A stretch of DNA of 64,000 nucleotides from Eleftheria terrae. Lineage in GTDB: Bacteria > Pseudomonadota > Gammaproteobacteria > Burkholderiales > Burkholderiaceae_C. Where the stretch lies: assembly GCF_030419005.1 (NCBI RefSeq), contig NZ_CP106953.1:434001-498000 (forward strand). Direction: 5' to 3'. The notes under the pieces were generated by a model that worked only from the letters and a program-made list of their open reading frames with translations, ran no database searches and was not told the origin of the DNA. Of the stretch, positions 20,125 through 28,246 are shown piece by piece; position 1 is the first letter of the stretch; every line of letters begins with the position of its first letter. The position numbers and the translations under genes are program-made.

Positions 20125-20607
20125 GTGCACCACCACCCCAAAAGCAAAGCCGCAGTGCTCGCGCTGGACCTGGGGACCAGCACGGGCTGGGCAGTGCGGC
20201 AACGCGACGGCACCATCACGAGCGGCACGCAGCACTTCAAGCCCCAGCGCTTCGAGGGCGGCGGGATGCGCTTTCTGCGGTTCAAGCGCTGGCTATCCGA
20301 GCTGTACACCGCCAGCGGCGAACTGGGCACGGTGTACTTCGAGGAGGTGCGCCGGCACACCGGCGTCGATGCGGCCCACTTGTACGGCGGCCTCATGGCT
20401 CACCTGACGGCCTGGTGCGAACAGCACCAAGTCCCGTACCAGGGCGCGCCCGTGCGGACCATTAAACGGCACGTAGCGGGCCGCGGCAACGCGGGCAAGG
20501 GGGAGGTGGCTGCCGCGGTGAAAAAACGCGGCTACGGGCCTTTGGACGATAACGAGGCCGACGCACTTGCGCTCTTGCTGTGGGCCATCGAAACGCAGGA
20601 GGGTTGA
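20125..20607 (+). CDS. RuvC-like Holliday-junction resolvase
   Basis: 160-residue protein with the RNase-H-like resolvase core: first acidic residue in VLALDLGTSTGWAV (about residue 15), Glu in GTVYFEEVRRHTG (about 72), and the final acidic cluster LDDNEADALALL (about 142-146). Such phage/element RuvC proteins cut branched recombination or replication intermediates. I chose the GTG at 20125 because the conserved domain starts right after it and a perfect AAGGAGG ends at 20110; the spacing of 14 is long. The frame is open from an ATG at 19834 that overlaps the primase gene, but those extra 97 codons run through hairpin DNA and look non-coding. Confidence 0.75.
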   Translation: MHHHPKSKAAVLALDLGTSTGWAVRQRDGTITSGTQHFKPQRFEGGGMRFLRFKRWLSELYTASGELGTVYFEEVRRHTGVDAAHLYGGLMAHLTAWCEQHQVPYQGAPVRTIKRHVAGRGNAGKGEVAAAVKKRGYGPLDDNEADALALLLWAIETQEG

Positions 20608-20609
20608 AC

Positions 20610-20819
20610 ATGATGACACCCCATCACCGCTATCGCTGCCCGTTGGGCAAGCTGCAGCCGCAGACCACCGACCTGGATGCGGTGAAGGAACACGGCTGGC
20701 GAGACCAACGCATCCTCGTGGTGAGCGAAGCCGACGAACGCTTGGACTTCGTCGAACGCGAGATCGTCCGCCGCATCGGCGAGCGGCTCTACGGCAAGGG
20801 AGGCAAGCGCCATGGCTGA
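20610..20819 (+). CDS. Small hypothetical protein of the element
   Basis: 69 residues, beginning MMTPHHRYRCPLGKLQPQT and ending with a basic helix. It is preceded by GGAGGG 7 bases before the ATG, starts 2 bases after the RuvC-like stop and overlaps the next gene by 8 bases, so it belongs to the same operon. The central acidic helix (EADERLDFVEREIVRRIGER) is all that can be described; no family recognised. Confidence 0.65.
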   Translation: MMTPHHRYRCPLGKLQPQTTDLDAVKEHGWRDQRILVVSEADERLDFVEREIVRRIGERLYGKGGKRHG

Positions 20820-21216
20820 GCAGTGGACCGTTGAGGCTGTGGCGATGCGATTCGCCGATGCTGCGGAGACGTCCCGGCGGCTGCCCGCTGTCCGAGTGCA
20901 GGGCTACCTCAGCACCTGGCCGCGGGTCGTTCGGGAGCAGTGGGAGGCACTGGGACGCAGGGAGGAGACGCCGATGCGCTTCCCGCCCAGCCCCCAGGAC
21001 ATCGACCGCCTGCTGCAGGCCATGCAGTGGGTGCAGTGGCTGCAGGTGGAGCAGCGGCACTTGGTGTGGATGCGGGCGCAGCGCTACGGCTGGCAGGAGA
21101 TCGGCAAGCGCCTGGGCTGCGACCGCACGACCGCGTGGCGGCGCCGGCAGAGGGCGTTAGGTCGGGTAGCGGAGCAGCTGAACTGCTGCGGCACTTCCCT
21201 AGCATTCATTGAGTAG
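20812..21216 (+). CDS. DUF6362-family protein
   Basis: 134 residues. The N-terminus WTVEAVAMRFADAAETSRRL and the C-terminal helix-turn-helix-like end WMRAQRYGWQEIGKRLGCDR then TTAWRRRQRAL match the DUF6362 proteins common in proteobacterial prophages, thought to bind DNA. It is the last gene of the primase-RuvC operon. Degenerate copies of its 3' end occur at about 23313-23391 and 25251-25390, each beside a small cargo gene (see findings). Confidence 0.8.
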   Translation: MAEQWTVEAVAMRFADAAETSRRLPAVRVQGYLSTWPRVVREQWEALGRREETPMRFPPSPQDIDRLLQAMQWVQWLQVEQRHLVWMRAQRYGWQEIGKRLGCDRTTAWRRRQRALGRVAEQLNCCGTSLAFIE

Positions 21217-21316
21217 CAGGGAGTGCTTGGCGAGAAGCAAGATGAACGCCTCCACGTACTCCGCGGACGCCGTGCAAAAATGCGAAGTGGTGTGACGGTG
21301 TCCTCCGGGAGGATGA

Positions 21317-21572
21317 ATGCGGATCCGTGATGAGATCGAGAATGTCTTCAACGGCAAGACGTTCCTGCGGCCATTGTTCTATCGGTACCCCGGAGGCCTC
21401 CGATTCGAGCTTTCAGAGGGCGGGAGTGCCATTGACCAGTTCTTGACGGCGTTGCGTAAGGGTCAGCAGATTTGCGAGAGCGTGTTCGAAGGCCAGCAAG
21501 TGCTGACGGTGTGCCTGCGGGTACGCGGGCCAAGTCAGCCCTTTGCCTATCGTCATCTGCTTCGCGAACTAG
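21317..21572 (+). pseudogene. DUF3885 protein, N-terminal half (split by IS5)
   Basis: The first 85 codons start MRIRDEIENVFNGKTFLRPL and contain the family block FYRYPGGLRFELSEGG. The reading enters the IS5 copy at the CTAG site 21569-21572 and stops. Joining the two flanks at one CTAG restores an uninterrupted frame with the fragment at 22928-23296. DUF3885 proteins are uncharacterised and are often found near toxin or immunity genes. Confidence 0.8.
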
Positions 21573-22927
21573 CAGGCTGCTGAAATACTGCGCTGAAGCA
21601 CCTACCTCGACCCGCGAGCTGATGGAGTTTCGGTAGCTGCCGTCGCGAGGAGTGTCAGAAGGGCCATTTCCGGGCCGGTTCGCCCCTGTGGAGGGCCGAG
21701 TTGCGCACCTGCGCTGCTCATCTGGCGCCTTGCAGACGGACCTGTCCCAGCGAGCGCATGCGCACCAAGTTGTAGGCCGCCATGTTCAGCACGAACAACT
21801 GGTCCACCTTCTTGAGTCCGCGCACCATCACCTGCCGGATCGAGCCGATGGTCTTGGCCCACCCGAAGGCCTGCTCGATGCGCTTGCGGCATTGCATCGA
21901 CAACGCGTACCCGTCGGTCTGGGCGATCTCATCGGGCACCGCCGAGCGACGCCCCGACTTGTTCTGCGCCACATGAGGCTCGACCTTGAGCTGCTGCAAC
22001 TCGGCGATGAACTGCGCCGCGTCGTAGCCCTTGTCTGCACCCAGCGTGATCTCTGCCTCAGGGTTGACCTGCCGGGCATCGTTGATCATGGCCCGGGCCG
22101 CCGCGCGCTCGGCATAGCCGTCTGCCTGAGTGACCACGGCATTGACGATCAGGCCGTGCCGGTTGTCCATCAGTGTGTGGCCCATGAAGCGCATCTCGCT
22201 GGCAGTCTTGCCCTTGCAATACAGGCGGCTGTCTGGATCGGTCTTCGATTCGTGCGTGTCGTTGCTGCGCGGCTGGCCCCGGAAGTCGCTGCCATCGTTG
22301 CTGCTGCCACCGCCCGCGTCGTCGTCGTCACCGGCCTTCTTGGGCACAAAGCTCTTGTGGCTGGCCCACGCCTGGATCAGCGTGCCGTCCACACTGAAGT
22401 GTTCCTTGGACAGCCAGTTCTTGCGCTCGGCTTGCGCCAGCACTTCGTTGAAGAACGCGACCACCGCATCGTGCTCGATCAAGCGCTGTCGGTTCTTGCT
22501 GAATACCGTGGGCACCCACACGTTGTCGTCCATCGATAGGCCGATGAACCAGCGAAACAGCAAGTTGTATTGCACTTGCTCCATCAGCAGTCGCTCCGAG
22601 CGCACCGAGTACAGCACCTGCAGCAACATCGCCCGTAGCAGCTTCTGCGGGGCGATGCTCGGACGCCCGCCCTTGGCGGCGTCCTCATACATGTCGGCGA
22701 ACATGTCTTCAAGCTCGATCAACGCGTCGTTGACCATCGCGCGTATCGCTCGCAGCGGATGCGTGGCCGGCACGAAGTCGTCCAGCTTCTTGACGCTGAA
22801 CAGGCTCTCGGTGAAGGTGTCGGGACCGCGCATAGGTGACAACAAGATTCAGGTTCGGGTGCTGGGTGACACTGTGCCGCATCTCCGCCAGGATGCGCTG
22901 CCGACGGCGAGGTATTTCAGCAGCCTG
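21573..22927 (-). mobile_element. 1355-bp IS5-family element, copy 1
   Basis: Terminal inverted repeats CAGGCTGCTGAAATAC; flanked by CTAG duplications at 21569-21572 and 22928-22931. It carries one transposase gene on the minus strand. By shared residue changes (YCKGK, GDNKI in the opposite frame) it is closest to copy 6 at 58342-59696. Confidence 0.93.
21718..22845 (-). CDS. IS5-family transposase (copy 1)
   Basis: 375 residues. N-terminal InsH/DUF772 dimerisation region (ATHPLRAIRAMVNDAL, then YSVRSERLLMEQVQYNLLFR), then the DDE domain: Asp in FSVDGTLIQAWASHKS, Asp in TLGADKGYDAAQF, Glu in RIEQAFGWAKTIG. A long antisense frame (21652-22539) is only a shadow. Full length and probably active. 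Confidence 0.92.
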   Translation of the reverse strand: MLSPMRGPDTFTESLFSVKKLDDFVPATHPLRAIRAMVNDALIELEDMFADMYEDAAKGGRPSIAPQKLLRAMLLQVLYSVRSERLLMEQVQYNLLFRWFIGLSMDDNVWVPTVFSKNRQRLIEHDAVVAFFNEVLAQAERKNWLSKEHFSVDGTLIQAWASHKSFVPKKAGDDDDAGGGSSNDGSDFRGQPRSNDTHESKTDPDSRLYCKGKTASEMRFMGHTLMDNRHGLIVNAVVTQADGYAERAAARAMINDARQVNPEAEITLGADKGYDAAQFIAELQQLKVEPHVAQNKSGRRSAVPDEIAQTDGYALSMQCRKRIEQAFGWAKTIGSIRQVMVRGLKKVDQLFVLNMAAYNLVRMRSLGQVRLQGAR

Positions 22928-23296
22928 CTAGGGAATACAGGTATCAAGGCGCCCAGGGAGCGGTCCTTGTGGACAGAGCCGGTGCCTCTCGACGATCGTT
23001 TCGATGAGGATGCGGAGGAGTGGTACGTGAGCCTTGCATTTGAAGCACCCACGTCCTATCTGCACCGCTTTTTGTGGTGCGCCTTCTCTCGCGATTTCGG
23101 ATCCGTCCGACCCCGCCCCGCGTGCGACTGCTACCTTTTCAACTTGGCCGACGGGGTGATGGTGTGGCCGTACGACGACAGAGGGATGGACGTTGTCGGC
23201 CCAAACCATGCGCTTCTGGCGAAGCTCTATGCGCGCTATATGGCGTACCTCCTGCGCTATGACTTGGATGCCATGAGAGCTACCTTCGAGTCATAG
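22928..23296 (+). pseudogene. DUF3885 protein, C-terminal half
   Basis: Continuation of the gene starting at 21317. From the right CTAG it reads LGNTGIKAPRERSLWTEPV and ends with the strongly conserved DUF3885 end FNLADGVMVWPYDDRGMDVV, then GPNHALLAKLYARY. Both halves are intact, so precise loss of the IS plus one CTAG would restore a protein of about 207 residues. Confidence 0.8.
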
Positions 23297-23312
23297 GGCT
23301 GCCCGAGCTACT

Positions 23313-23391
23313 GAGCGGAGATCGCCAAGCACCTCGGCTGAGACCATACCATCCCCTGGTACAGATGGACAGCGGCACTGCGTGAGACGAC
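23313..23391 (+). pseudogene. DUF6362 3'-end remnant (copy 2)
   Basis: Reads EIAKHLG, a stop, DHTIPWYRWTAALRETT, matching the end of the DUF6362 protein (EIGKRLGCDRTTAWRRRQRAL) at 21100-21180 with substitutions. It lies between the DUF3885 gene and the next small gene. Confidence 0.5.
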
Positions 23392-23520
23392 ATGACACTT
23401 CCAGAAATCGAGATTGGGATATGGCTGGTACCTCACCGACCCTCTGTCTCTGGTTATCTCATTGAGATCGGCGCTTCTGGCTTCGAGGAGGACGTGGCGA
23501 CTGGAGTGGTGCAGTCCTAG
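23392..23520 (+). pseudogene. Small hypothetical gene, 5' part (interrupted by IS5)
   Basis: ATG at 23392; 42 codons beginning MTLPEIEIGIWLVPHRPSVS and ending at an amber codon inside the CTAG target of the adjacent IS5 copy. Beyond the IS the same frame continues for 100 codons (24876-25182), so this looks like one gene of about 143 codons. The amber codon would remain even after excision. No family recognised. Confidence 0.5.
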
Positions 23521-24875
23521 CAGGCTGCTGAAATACTGCGCTGAAGCACCTACCTTGACCCGCGAGCTGATGGAGCTTCGGTAGCTGCCGTCGCGAGGAG
23601 TGTCAGAAGGGCCATTTCCAGGCCGGTTCGCCCCTGTGGAGGGCCGAGTTGCGCACCTGCGCTGCTCATCTGGCGCCTTGCAGACGGACCTGTCCCAGCG
23701 AGCGCATGCGCACCAAGTTGTAGGCCGCCATGTTCAGCACGAACAACTGGTCCACCTTCTTGAGTCCGCGCACCATCACCTGCCGGATCGAGCCGATGGT
23801 CTTGGCCCACCCGAAGGCCTGCTCGATGCGCTTGCGGCATTGCATCGACAACGCGTACCCGTCGGTCTGGGCGATCTCATCGGGCACCGCCGAGCGACGC
23901 CCCGACTTGTTCTGCGCCACATGAGGCTCGACCTTGAGCTGCTGCAACTCGGCGATGAACTGCGCCGCGTCGTAGCCCTTGTCTGCACCCAGCGTGATCT
24001 CTGCCTCAGGGCTGACCTGCCGGGCATCGTTGATCATGGCCCGGGCCGTCGCGCGCTCGGCATAGCCGTCTGCCTGAGTGACCACGGCATTGACGATCAG
24101 GCCGTGCCGGTTGTCCATCAGCGTGTGGCCCATGAAGCGCATCTCGCTGGCAGTCTTGCCCTTGCGATACAGGCGGCTGTCTGGATCGGTCTTCGATTCG
24201 TGCGTGTCGTTGCTACGCAGCTGGCCCCGGAAGTCGCTGCCATCGTTGCTGCTGCCACCGCCCGCGTCGTCGTCGTCACCGGCCTTCTTGGGCACAAAGC
24301 TCTTGTGGCTGGCCCACGCCTGGATCAGCGTGCCGTCCACACTGAAGTGTTCCTTGGACAGCCAGTTCTTGCGCTCGGCTTGCGCCAGCACTTCGTTGAA
24401 GAACGCGACCACCGCATCGTGCTCGATCAAGCGCTGTCGGTTCTTGCTGAATACCGTGGGCACCCACACGTTGTCGTCCATCGATAGGCCGATGAACCAG
24501 CGAAACAGCAAGTTGTATTGCACTTGCTCCATCAGCAGTCGCTCCGAGCGCACCGAGTACAGCACCTGCAGCAACATCGCCCGTAGCAGCTTCTGCGGGG
24601 CGATGCTCGGACGCCCGCCCTTGGCGGCGTCCTCATACATGTCGGCGAACATGTCTTCAAGCTCGCTCAGCGCGTCGTTGACCATCGCGCGTATCGCCCG
24701 CAGCGGATGCGTGGCCGGCACGAAGTCGTCCAGCTTCTTGACGCTGAACAGGCTCTCGGTGAAGGTGTCGGGACCGCGCATAGGTGGCAACAAGATTCAG
24801 GTTCGGGTGCTGGGTGACACTGTGCCGCATCTCCGCCAGGATGCGCTGCCGACGGCGAGGTATTTCAGCAGCCTG
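23521..24875 (-). mobile_element. 1355-bp IS5-family element, copy 2
   Basis: Same terminal repeats as copy 1; CTAG duplications at 23517-23520 and 24876-24879. Same orientation as copy 1, about 590 bases away, so the two could form a composite unit around the DUF3885 3' half. Confidence 0.93.
23666..24793 (-). CDS. IS5-family transposase (copy 2)
   Basis: 375 residues, full length with all three DDE blocks. It differs from copy 1 at a few residues (MLPPMRGPD start, NDALSELEDMF, GQLRSNDT, AERATARAM), showing it is a diverged copy rather than a fresh duplicate. Confidence 0.92.
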   Translation of the reverse strand: MLPPMRGPDTFTESLFSVKKLDDFVPATHPLRAIRAMVNDALSELEDMFADMYEDAAKGGRPSIAPQKLLRAMLLQVLYSVRSERLLMEQVQYNLLFRWFIGLSMDDNVWVPTVFSKNRQRLIEHDAVVAFFNEVLAQAERKNWLSKEHFSVDGTLIQAWASHKSFVPKKAGDDDDAGGGSSNDGSDFRGQLRSNDTHESKTDPDSRLYRKGKTASEMRFMGHTLMDNRHGLIVNAVVTQADGYAERATARAMINDARQVSPEAEITLGADKGYDAAQFIAELQQLKVEPHVAQNKSGRRSAVPDEIAQTDGYALSMQCRKRIEQAFGWAKTIGSIRQVMVRGLKKVDQLFVLNMAAYNLVRMRSLGQVRLQGAR

Positions 24876-25182
24876 CTAGAAGGACGTTCCGAGGCGCGGC
24901 CGTGACCCGGAGTTCCAGCCCGATTTCCCGCATACCGACTTCAAGGTGGAACCCGAGCAAATGTGGCGGCTCGTTGAGCTGACGGACATGATCACGTGCT
25001 CGTTTCGGGAGCACCCGTTTAATCCAATGCTAGGCGGTGCGCGTTTCGGACTTTATGTAGCGAGAGGCCACCAGAGAGCTTCGGTGATCTGGCAGGGGCG
25101 ATTCGACGACCAGGGCGAGCCGATTCGGGCGCTCTACGACGCTGTGCTGAAACTCGGCAAGATGGCGCGCGGTGAGCTTTAA
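24876..25182 (+). pseudogene. Small hypothetical gene, 3' part
   Basis: Continuation after the IS: KDVPRRGRDPEFQPDFPHT, then WRLVELTDMITCSFREHPF and a C-terminal helix ending GKMARGEL. It sits in the same frame as 23392-23520. An internal ATG at 24946 could give a 78-residue product. Function unknown; it resembles a small cargo or immunity-type protein only in size and position. Confidence 0.5.
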
Positions 25183-25250
25183 GTGCCGTCAAAGCCGTCA
25201 GAATGAGCGCCTCGCCGAAGGTGATGAGAGGGGTGCGACGGCCGGAGGTC

Positions 25251-25390
25251 GAGCCGCGGCATTAGGTGTGGATGCGTGCGCAGCGCTATGGCTGGCAGGA
25301 GATCGCCAACACGGCCTGGCGCCGGTGGCTGGTGGCTCTGCAGGTCGTCGTGGATCGACTCAACCAGCAGGCCGTTGATGCCAGCGCTCC
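25251..25390 (+). pseudogene. DUF6362 3'-end remnant (copy 3)
   Basis: Nucleotide-level match to 21052-21180: both read GTGTGGATGCG then GCGCAGCGCTA and GGCTGGCAGGAGATCG. In protein terms VWMRAQRYGWQEIAN then TAWRRW, with the nine-residue turn KRLGCDRTT reduced. It shows the end of this gene was duplicated. Confidence 0.6.
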
Positions 25391-25437
25391 TTTGCGCACC
25401 CAGGTGCACCTGAAATGCGGCTATAGCTCCCATGCGC

Positions 25438-25499
25438 GCCCTCAAGCGCTACTTGAGGGCTGCAACACTTTGGCCGTTTTTGGGTACATTTTTGGGTAC
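25438..25499. repeat. Hairpin followed by two phased 11-bp direct repeats
   Basis: Perfect 9-bp inverted repeat GCCCTCAAG/CTTGAGGGC (25438-25446 and 25452-25460) with a 5-base spacer, then TTTTTGGGTAC twice (25477-25487 and 25489-25499), 12 bp apart, about one helical turn. This could be a recombinase or regulator site at the edge of the element; no integrase gene adjoins it. Confidence 0.45.
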
Positions 25500-25924
25500 G
25501 GTGGCGCAGGGACCAGCAGTAGGGAGTAATCTCCCGGAGCGTAAAGCAGACCTTGGTAGCCAGAGTTACTTTGCGCTCCCGTCCGCGGCGATAGGAGGGC
25601 TGGCGCTCCCACCCGCGGTGTAGCCGGCGCGTCGGAGCACAAGACGGCCGGCGTCGTTCTCGGTACAGTTCGAACTGCGACTGCACAAGGACCTTCTGTA
25701 GAGCGACGCGATCCACCTCGGATCGCTGTTGGCGCCCTCATCGCCAGCCCACGGGAGAGTTTGTGGGTCCTTCCTTTTGGTACCCAATGCGGGCGGAAAA
25801 CCCGCGACGCTCATCTACCGGTTGATGCAAACCAAGGTTTGCGGAGTTCGCGGGCGGTAGTGCCTGGTCGACGTCGTTCTTCAGCCGGACTTCGCCATGG
25901 ATCTCGCATCCAACCAAGTCGGCT
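25500..25924. other. Intergenic stretch with no recognisable gene
   Basis: About 425 bases. Short open frames on both strands lack family resemblance and ribosome sites. It may be the decayed outer edge of the integrative element. Confidence 0.4.
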
Positions 25925-26290
25925 TTAGCAAAGGCCTAAGGTGCGCAACGCTCGCTCGAAGAAGCCGTTGCCCATCCAAGGCATGAGGTGCGCCCCGACC
26001 GTCAGCGCGAGAACCATGAAAAGTGCCAACTTGTGACCTCTAGGGTAGACTCGAAAGGCCTCGGTTGCCCGCGCGAATACAGCGAATACCGCGTATAGAG
26101 AGAGCGGAAAGGCGACAAACCCTCCGAGAAAAAAAACGGCTCCCACGCCTTCATGGAAGTTGCACTGAGGACCCATTACCAGCCTCGCAACGGCTTGCAG
26201 GGCGATAGCGGGGGATAGCCCCAATAGGAGACCGGTAGCGAGTGGCCGGACTGCTGCCCAGTGCCACTTCGAGAGCCGAACGCCTTGCAT
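25925..26290 (-). CDS. Small integral membrane protein
   Basis: 121 residues from the ATG at 26290, which has GGAGG 9 bases upstream. Three or four hydrophobic segments: LATGLLLGLSPAIALQAVA, VGAVFFLGGFVAFPLSLYA, then ALFMVLALTVGAHLMPW. No conserved motif recognised. An ATG at 26335 would add 15 residues without a good ribosome site. It runs opposite to its neighbours and is probably not part of the phage module. Confidence 0.65.
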   Translation of the reverse strand: MQGVRLSKWHWAAVRPLATGLLLGLSPAIALQAVARLVMGPQCNFHEGVGAVFFLGGFVAFPLSLYAVFAVFARATEAFRVYPRGHKLALFMVLALTVGAHLMPWMGNGFFERALRTLGLC

Positions 26291-26567
26291 CGCCAAGTTC
26301 CTCCAATTGCTTCTGCCGGGGCAGGAGTGAATCACGTTCTCCCGGTTTAGCCCGCTTCTACTTGCTGCGTATCAATGGCGAATACCGTCGGCCTCATCAG
26401 ACGAGGCACAGCAGCGCAGGCGTGACCGTTCCTTCGTGTTGCCTGCAGGTTCTAACCAAACTTTTGACCGGGCCTCGACCAGTCATTACAGATGCTCCTG
26501 CGGTCGTGTGCCCGTCTTCCTGGTGCCGGCCTCAGCTCAGGAGCCAGACCTCCTCCTGAAAAATCAA

Positions 26568-27083
26568 ATGCTCCCTCCCAAGTCGCCCGCCGTGAACTGG
26601 CTGGCCGCCAAGATCGAGCAGTGGCCGATCGAGCGGCTGCTGCCCTATGCAAATAATGCCCGCACTCACTCGGAGCAGCAGGTCGCGCAGATTGCAGCGA
26701 GCATCGTGGCCTACGGCTTCGTCAACCCGTGCCTGGTTGGCTCCGACGGCGTACTGGTAGCCGGCCACGGCCGGCTGCTCGCCGCTCGCAAGCTCGGCCT
26801 GAAGACGGTGCCGGTGATCGAACTCGCGCACCTGACCGAGGTGCAGAAGCGGGCCTACGTGATCAACGACAACCGCACGGCGGAGCTTGCGGGCTGGGAC
26901 GACGGGCTGCTCCGGCTTGAGCTGAAGGCGTTGGACGCCGAAGGCTTCGATCTGGACCTGACCGGCTTCGACCCAGACGCGCTGGCCGAGCTGCTGCAGG
27001 GCGAGGAGCCAGATCACGATGGCGCGACTAACGACGATGCAGTTCCGGAGCCGGGGGGCGCGTCCAATCCCCCAGGTGGGTGA
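26568..27083 (+). CDS. ParB/sulfiredoxin-like N-domain of a DNA methyltransferase (frameshifted)
   Basis: 171 residues. The N-terminal ParB-like domain has AKIEQWPIERLLPYANNART, VAYGFVNPCLVGSDG and GHGRLLAARKLG near residue 70, then the linker region IELAHLTEVQKRAYVINDN. In the usual architecture of phage and integrative-element methyltransferases this domain is fused to an N6/N4 methyltransferase of about 430 residues total. Here the frame ends in GGASNPPGG after a run of six G at 27053-27058, and the methyltransferase follows in another frame. One G fewer would fuse them. Confidence 0.75.
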   Translation: MLPPKSPAVNWLAAKIEQWPIERLLPYANNARTHSEQQVAQIAASIVAYGFVNPCLVGSDGVLVAGHGRLLAARKLGLKTVPVIELAHLTEVQKRAYVINDNRTAELAGWDDGLLRLELKALDAEGFDLDLTGFDPDALAELLQGEEPDHDGATNDDAVPEPGGASNPPGG

Positions 27084-27843
27084 TGTGTGGCTGATGGGGA
27101 AGCACCGCCTGGTCTGCGGCGACGCAACAAACGCCGAGGCCTATCAGCTGCTGCTGGGCGATGGACAGGTCGACATGGTGTTCACCGACCCGCCCTATAA
27201 CGTCGCGTACACCGGAAACCCGATGCACCAGAAGCGCGGCACGGCCCGTCCCATCCTGAACGACGCTCTGGGTGCCGGCTTCCAGCGGTTCCTCGCTGAT
27301 GCCCTATCGCTGATGGTCCCGCGCTGCCGAGGAGCGATGTACATCGCCATGTCCTCCAGCGAGCTGGACAGGCTCCAGACAGCATTCCGAGAGGCAGGCG
27401 GTCACTGGTCTACCTTCATCATCTGGGCGAAGAATCGCTTCTCGCTGGGAACCGCGGACTACCAGCGCCAGTTCGAGCCGATCCTCTACGGCTGGCCGAA
27501 GGGCGCCAAGCGTCACTGGTGCGGGGACCGCGACCAGAGCGACCTCTGGCAGATCGATCGACGAGCAAAGAACGACCTGCACCCCACGATGAAGCCGGTC
27601 GAGCTGGTGGAACGAGCGATCCGCAACTCGAGCAGGCCGGGTGACGTTGTCCTCGACCCATTTGCTGGCTCGGGAACGACCCTGATCGCCGCTGAGAAAA
27701 GTGGCAGGGTTGCGCGGGTGATGGAGCTGGATGCCAAGTACGCCGACGTGGTTATCCGCCGCTGGCAGGAGTGGACAGAGCAAAGTGCTGTTCGTGAGTC
27801 AGATCAGCAGCCATTTGACGCACTGGCCGCCGTCTCTGTTTGA
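27019..27843 (+). CDS. Site-specific DNA methyltransferase, catalytic domain (frameshifted from ParB part)
   Basis: Catalytic half of the fusion described above. From the overlapping frame it reads QVGDVWLMGKHRLVCGDATN, then catalytic motif IV TDPPYNVAY (about residue 57) and the SAM-binding motif I DPFAGSGTTLIAAEKSGR (about residue 213). This order is the beta class of N6-adenine or N4-cytosine methyltransferases. The substrate site cannot be predicted. No restriction endonuclease gene lies beside it, so it is an orphan enzyme as often found in phages. The first roughly 15 codons of the frame overlap the ParB part and are not homologous; the true protein is probably the fusion. Confidence 0.8.
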   Translation: MARLTTMQFRSRGARPIPQVGDVWLMGKHRLVCGDATNAEAYQLLLGDGQVDMVFTDPPYNVAYTGNPMHQKRGTARPILNDALGAGFQRFLADALSLMVPRCRGAMYIAMSSSELDRLQTAFREAGGHWSTFIIWAKNRFSLGTADYQRQFEPILYGWPKGAKRHWCGDRDQSDLWQIDRRAKNDLHPTMKPVELVERAIRNSSRPGDVVLDPFAGSGTTLIAAEKSGRVARVMELDAKYADVVIRRWQEWTEQSAVRESDQQPFDALAAVSV

Positions 27844-27900
27844 GCGCGGGCGCTTCATGTGGTTGGATCGCAGCGATCGCAATACGAAGAAGGAATGATC

Positions 27901-28122
27901 GTGACGGACCGTGCACAGCAGTTCGACCATCTTGAGAGCATCGATCGGAACATCGAGAAGGTGAACGCGCGACTCGCGGAGCTGGAGGAAACAGCGAAGG
28001 CCATTCCACAGGGGCACTTCGAGGAGGCGAACAGCAAGACGCTTATGGCCGCCTTGCGAGCAGCGCTGATTGTTCTCGAAGACCAACGCCGATCCATTCC
28101 TACGTCCGGCGGTGTCGTATAG
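27901..28122 (+). CDS. Small coiled hypothetical protein
   Basis: 73 residues from a GTG preceded by AGAAGGA. Amphipathic helix RAQQFDHLESIDRNIEKVNA continues into a heptad-like stretch, so a coiled-coil dimer is likely. An ATG at 27895 is the alternative start. It lies 57 bases after the methyltransferase and may be co-transcribed. No family recognised. Confidence 0.55.
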   Translation: MTDRAQQFDHLESIDRNIEKVNARLAELEETAKAIPQGHFEEANSKTLMAALRAALIVLEDQRRSIPTSGGVV

Positions 28123-28233
28123 ACCGACGGGCACTGTTACGGCCGGCAGTGCGCGAATGCTCGGGCGCACAACCGATGGTGCGCACTCTGGTACGGCATC
28201 GGCACGGTTCAGCGTTTATGGAAGGGACTTGTC

Positions 28234-28246
28234 ATGGCAACCCTAG
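28234..28246 (+). pseudogene. First four codons of a toxin-like gene cut by IS5
   Basis: ATG GCA ACC CTA with GAAGGG 8 bases upstream, then the IS5 copy inserted at CTAG. The frame continues from 29602 (see that entry). Confidence 0.55.

Noticed and set aside
21652..22539. 295-codon frame opposite each IS5 transposase
   Set aside because: It recurs in every IS5 copy only because the copies are identical; the DDE transposase on the other strand explains the sequence.
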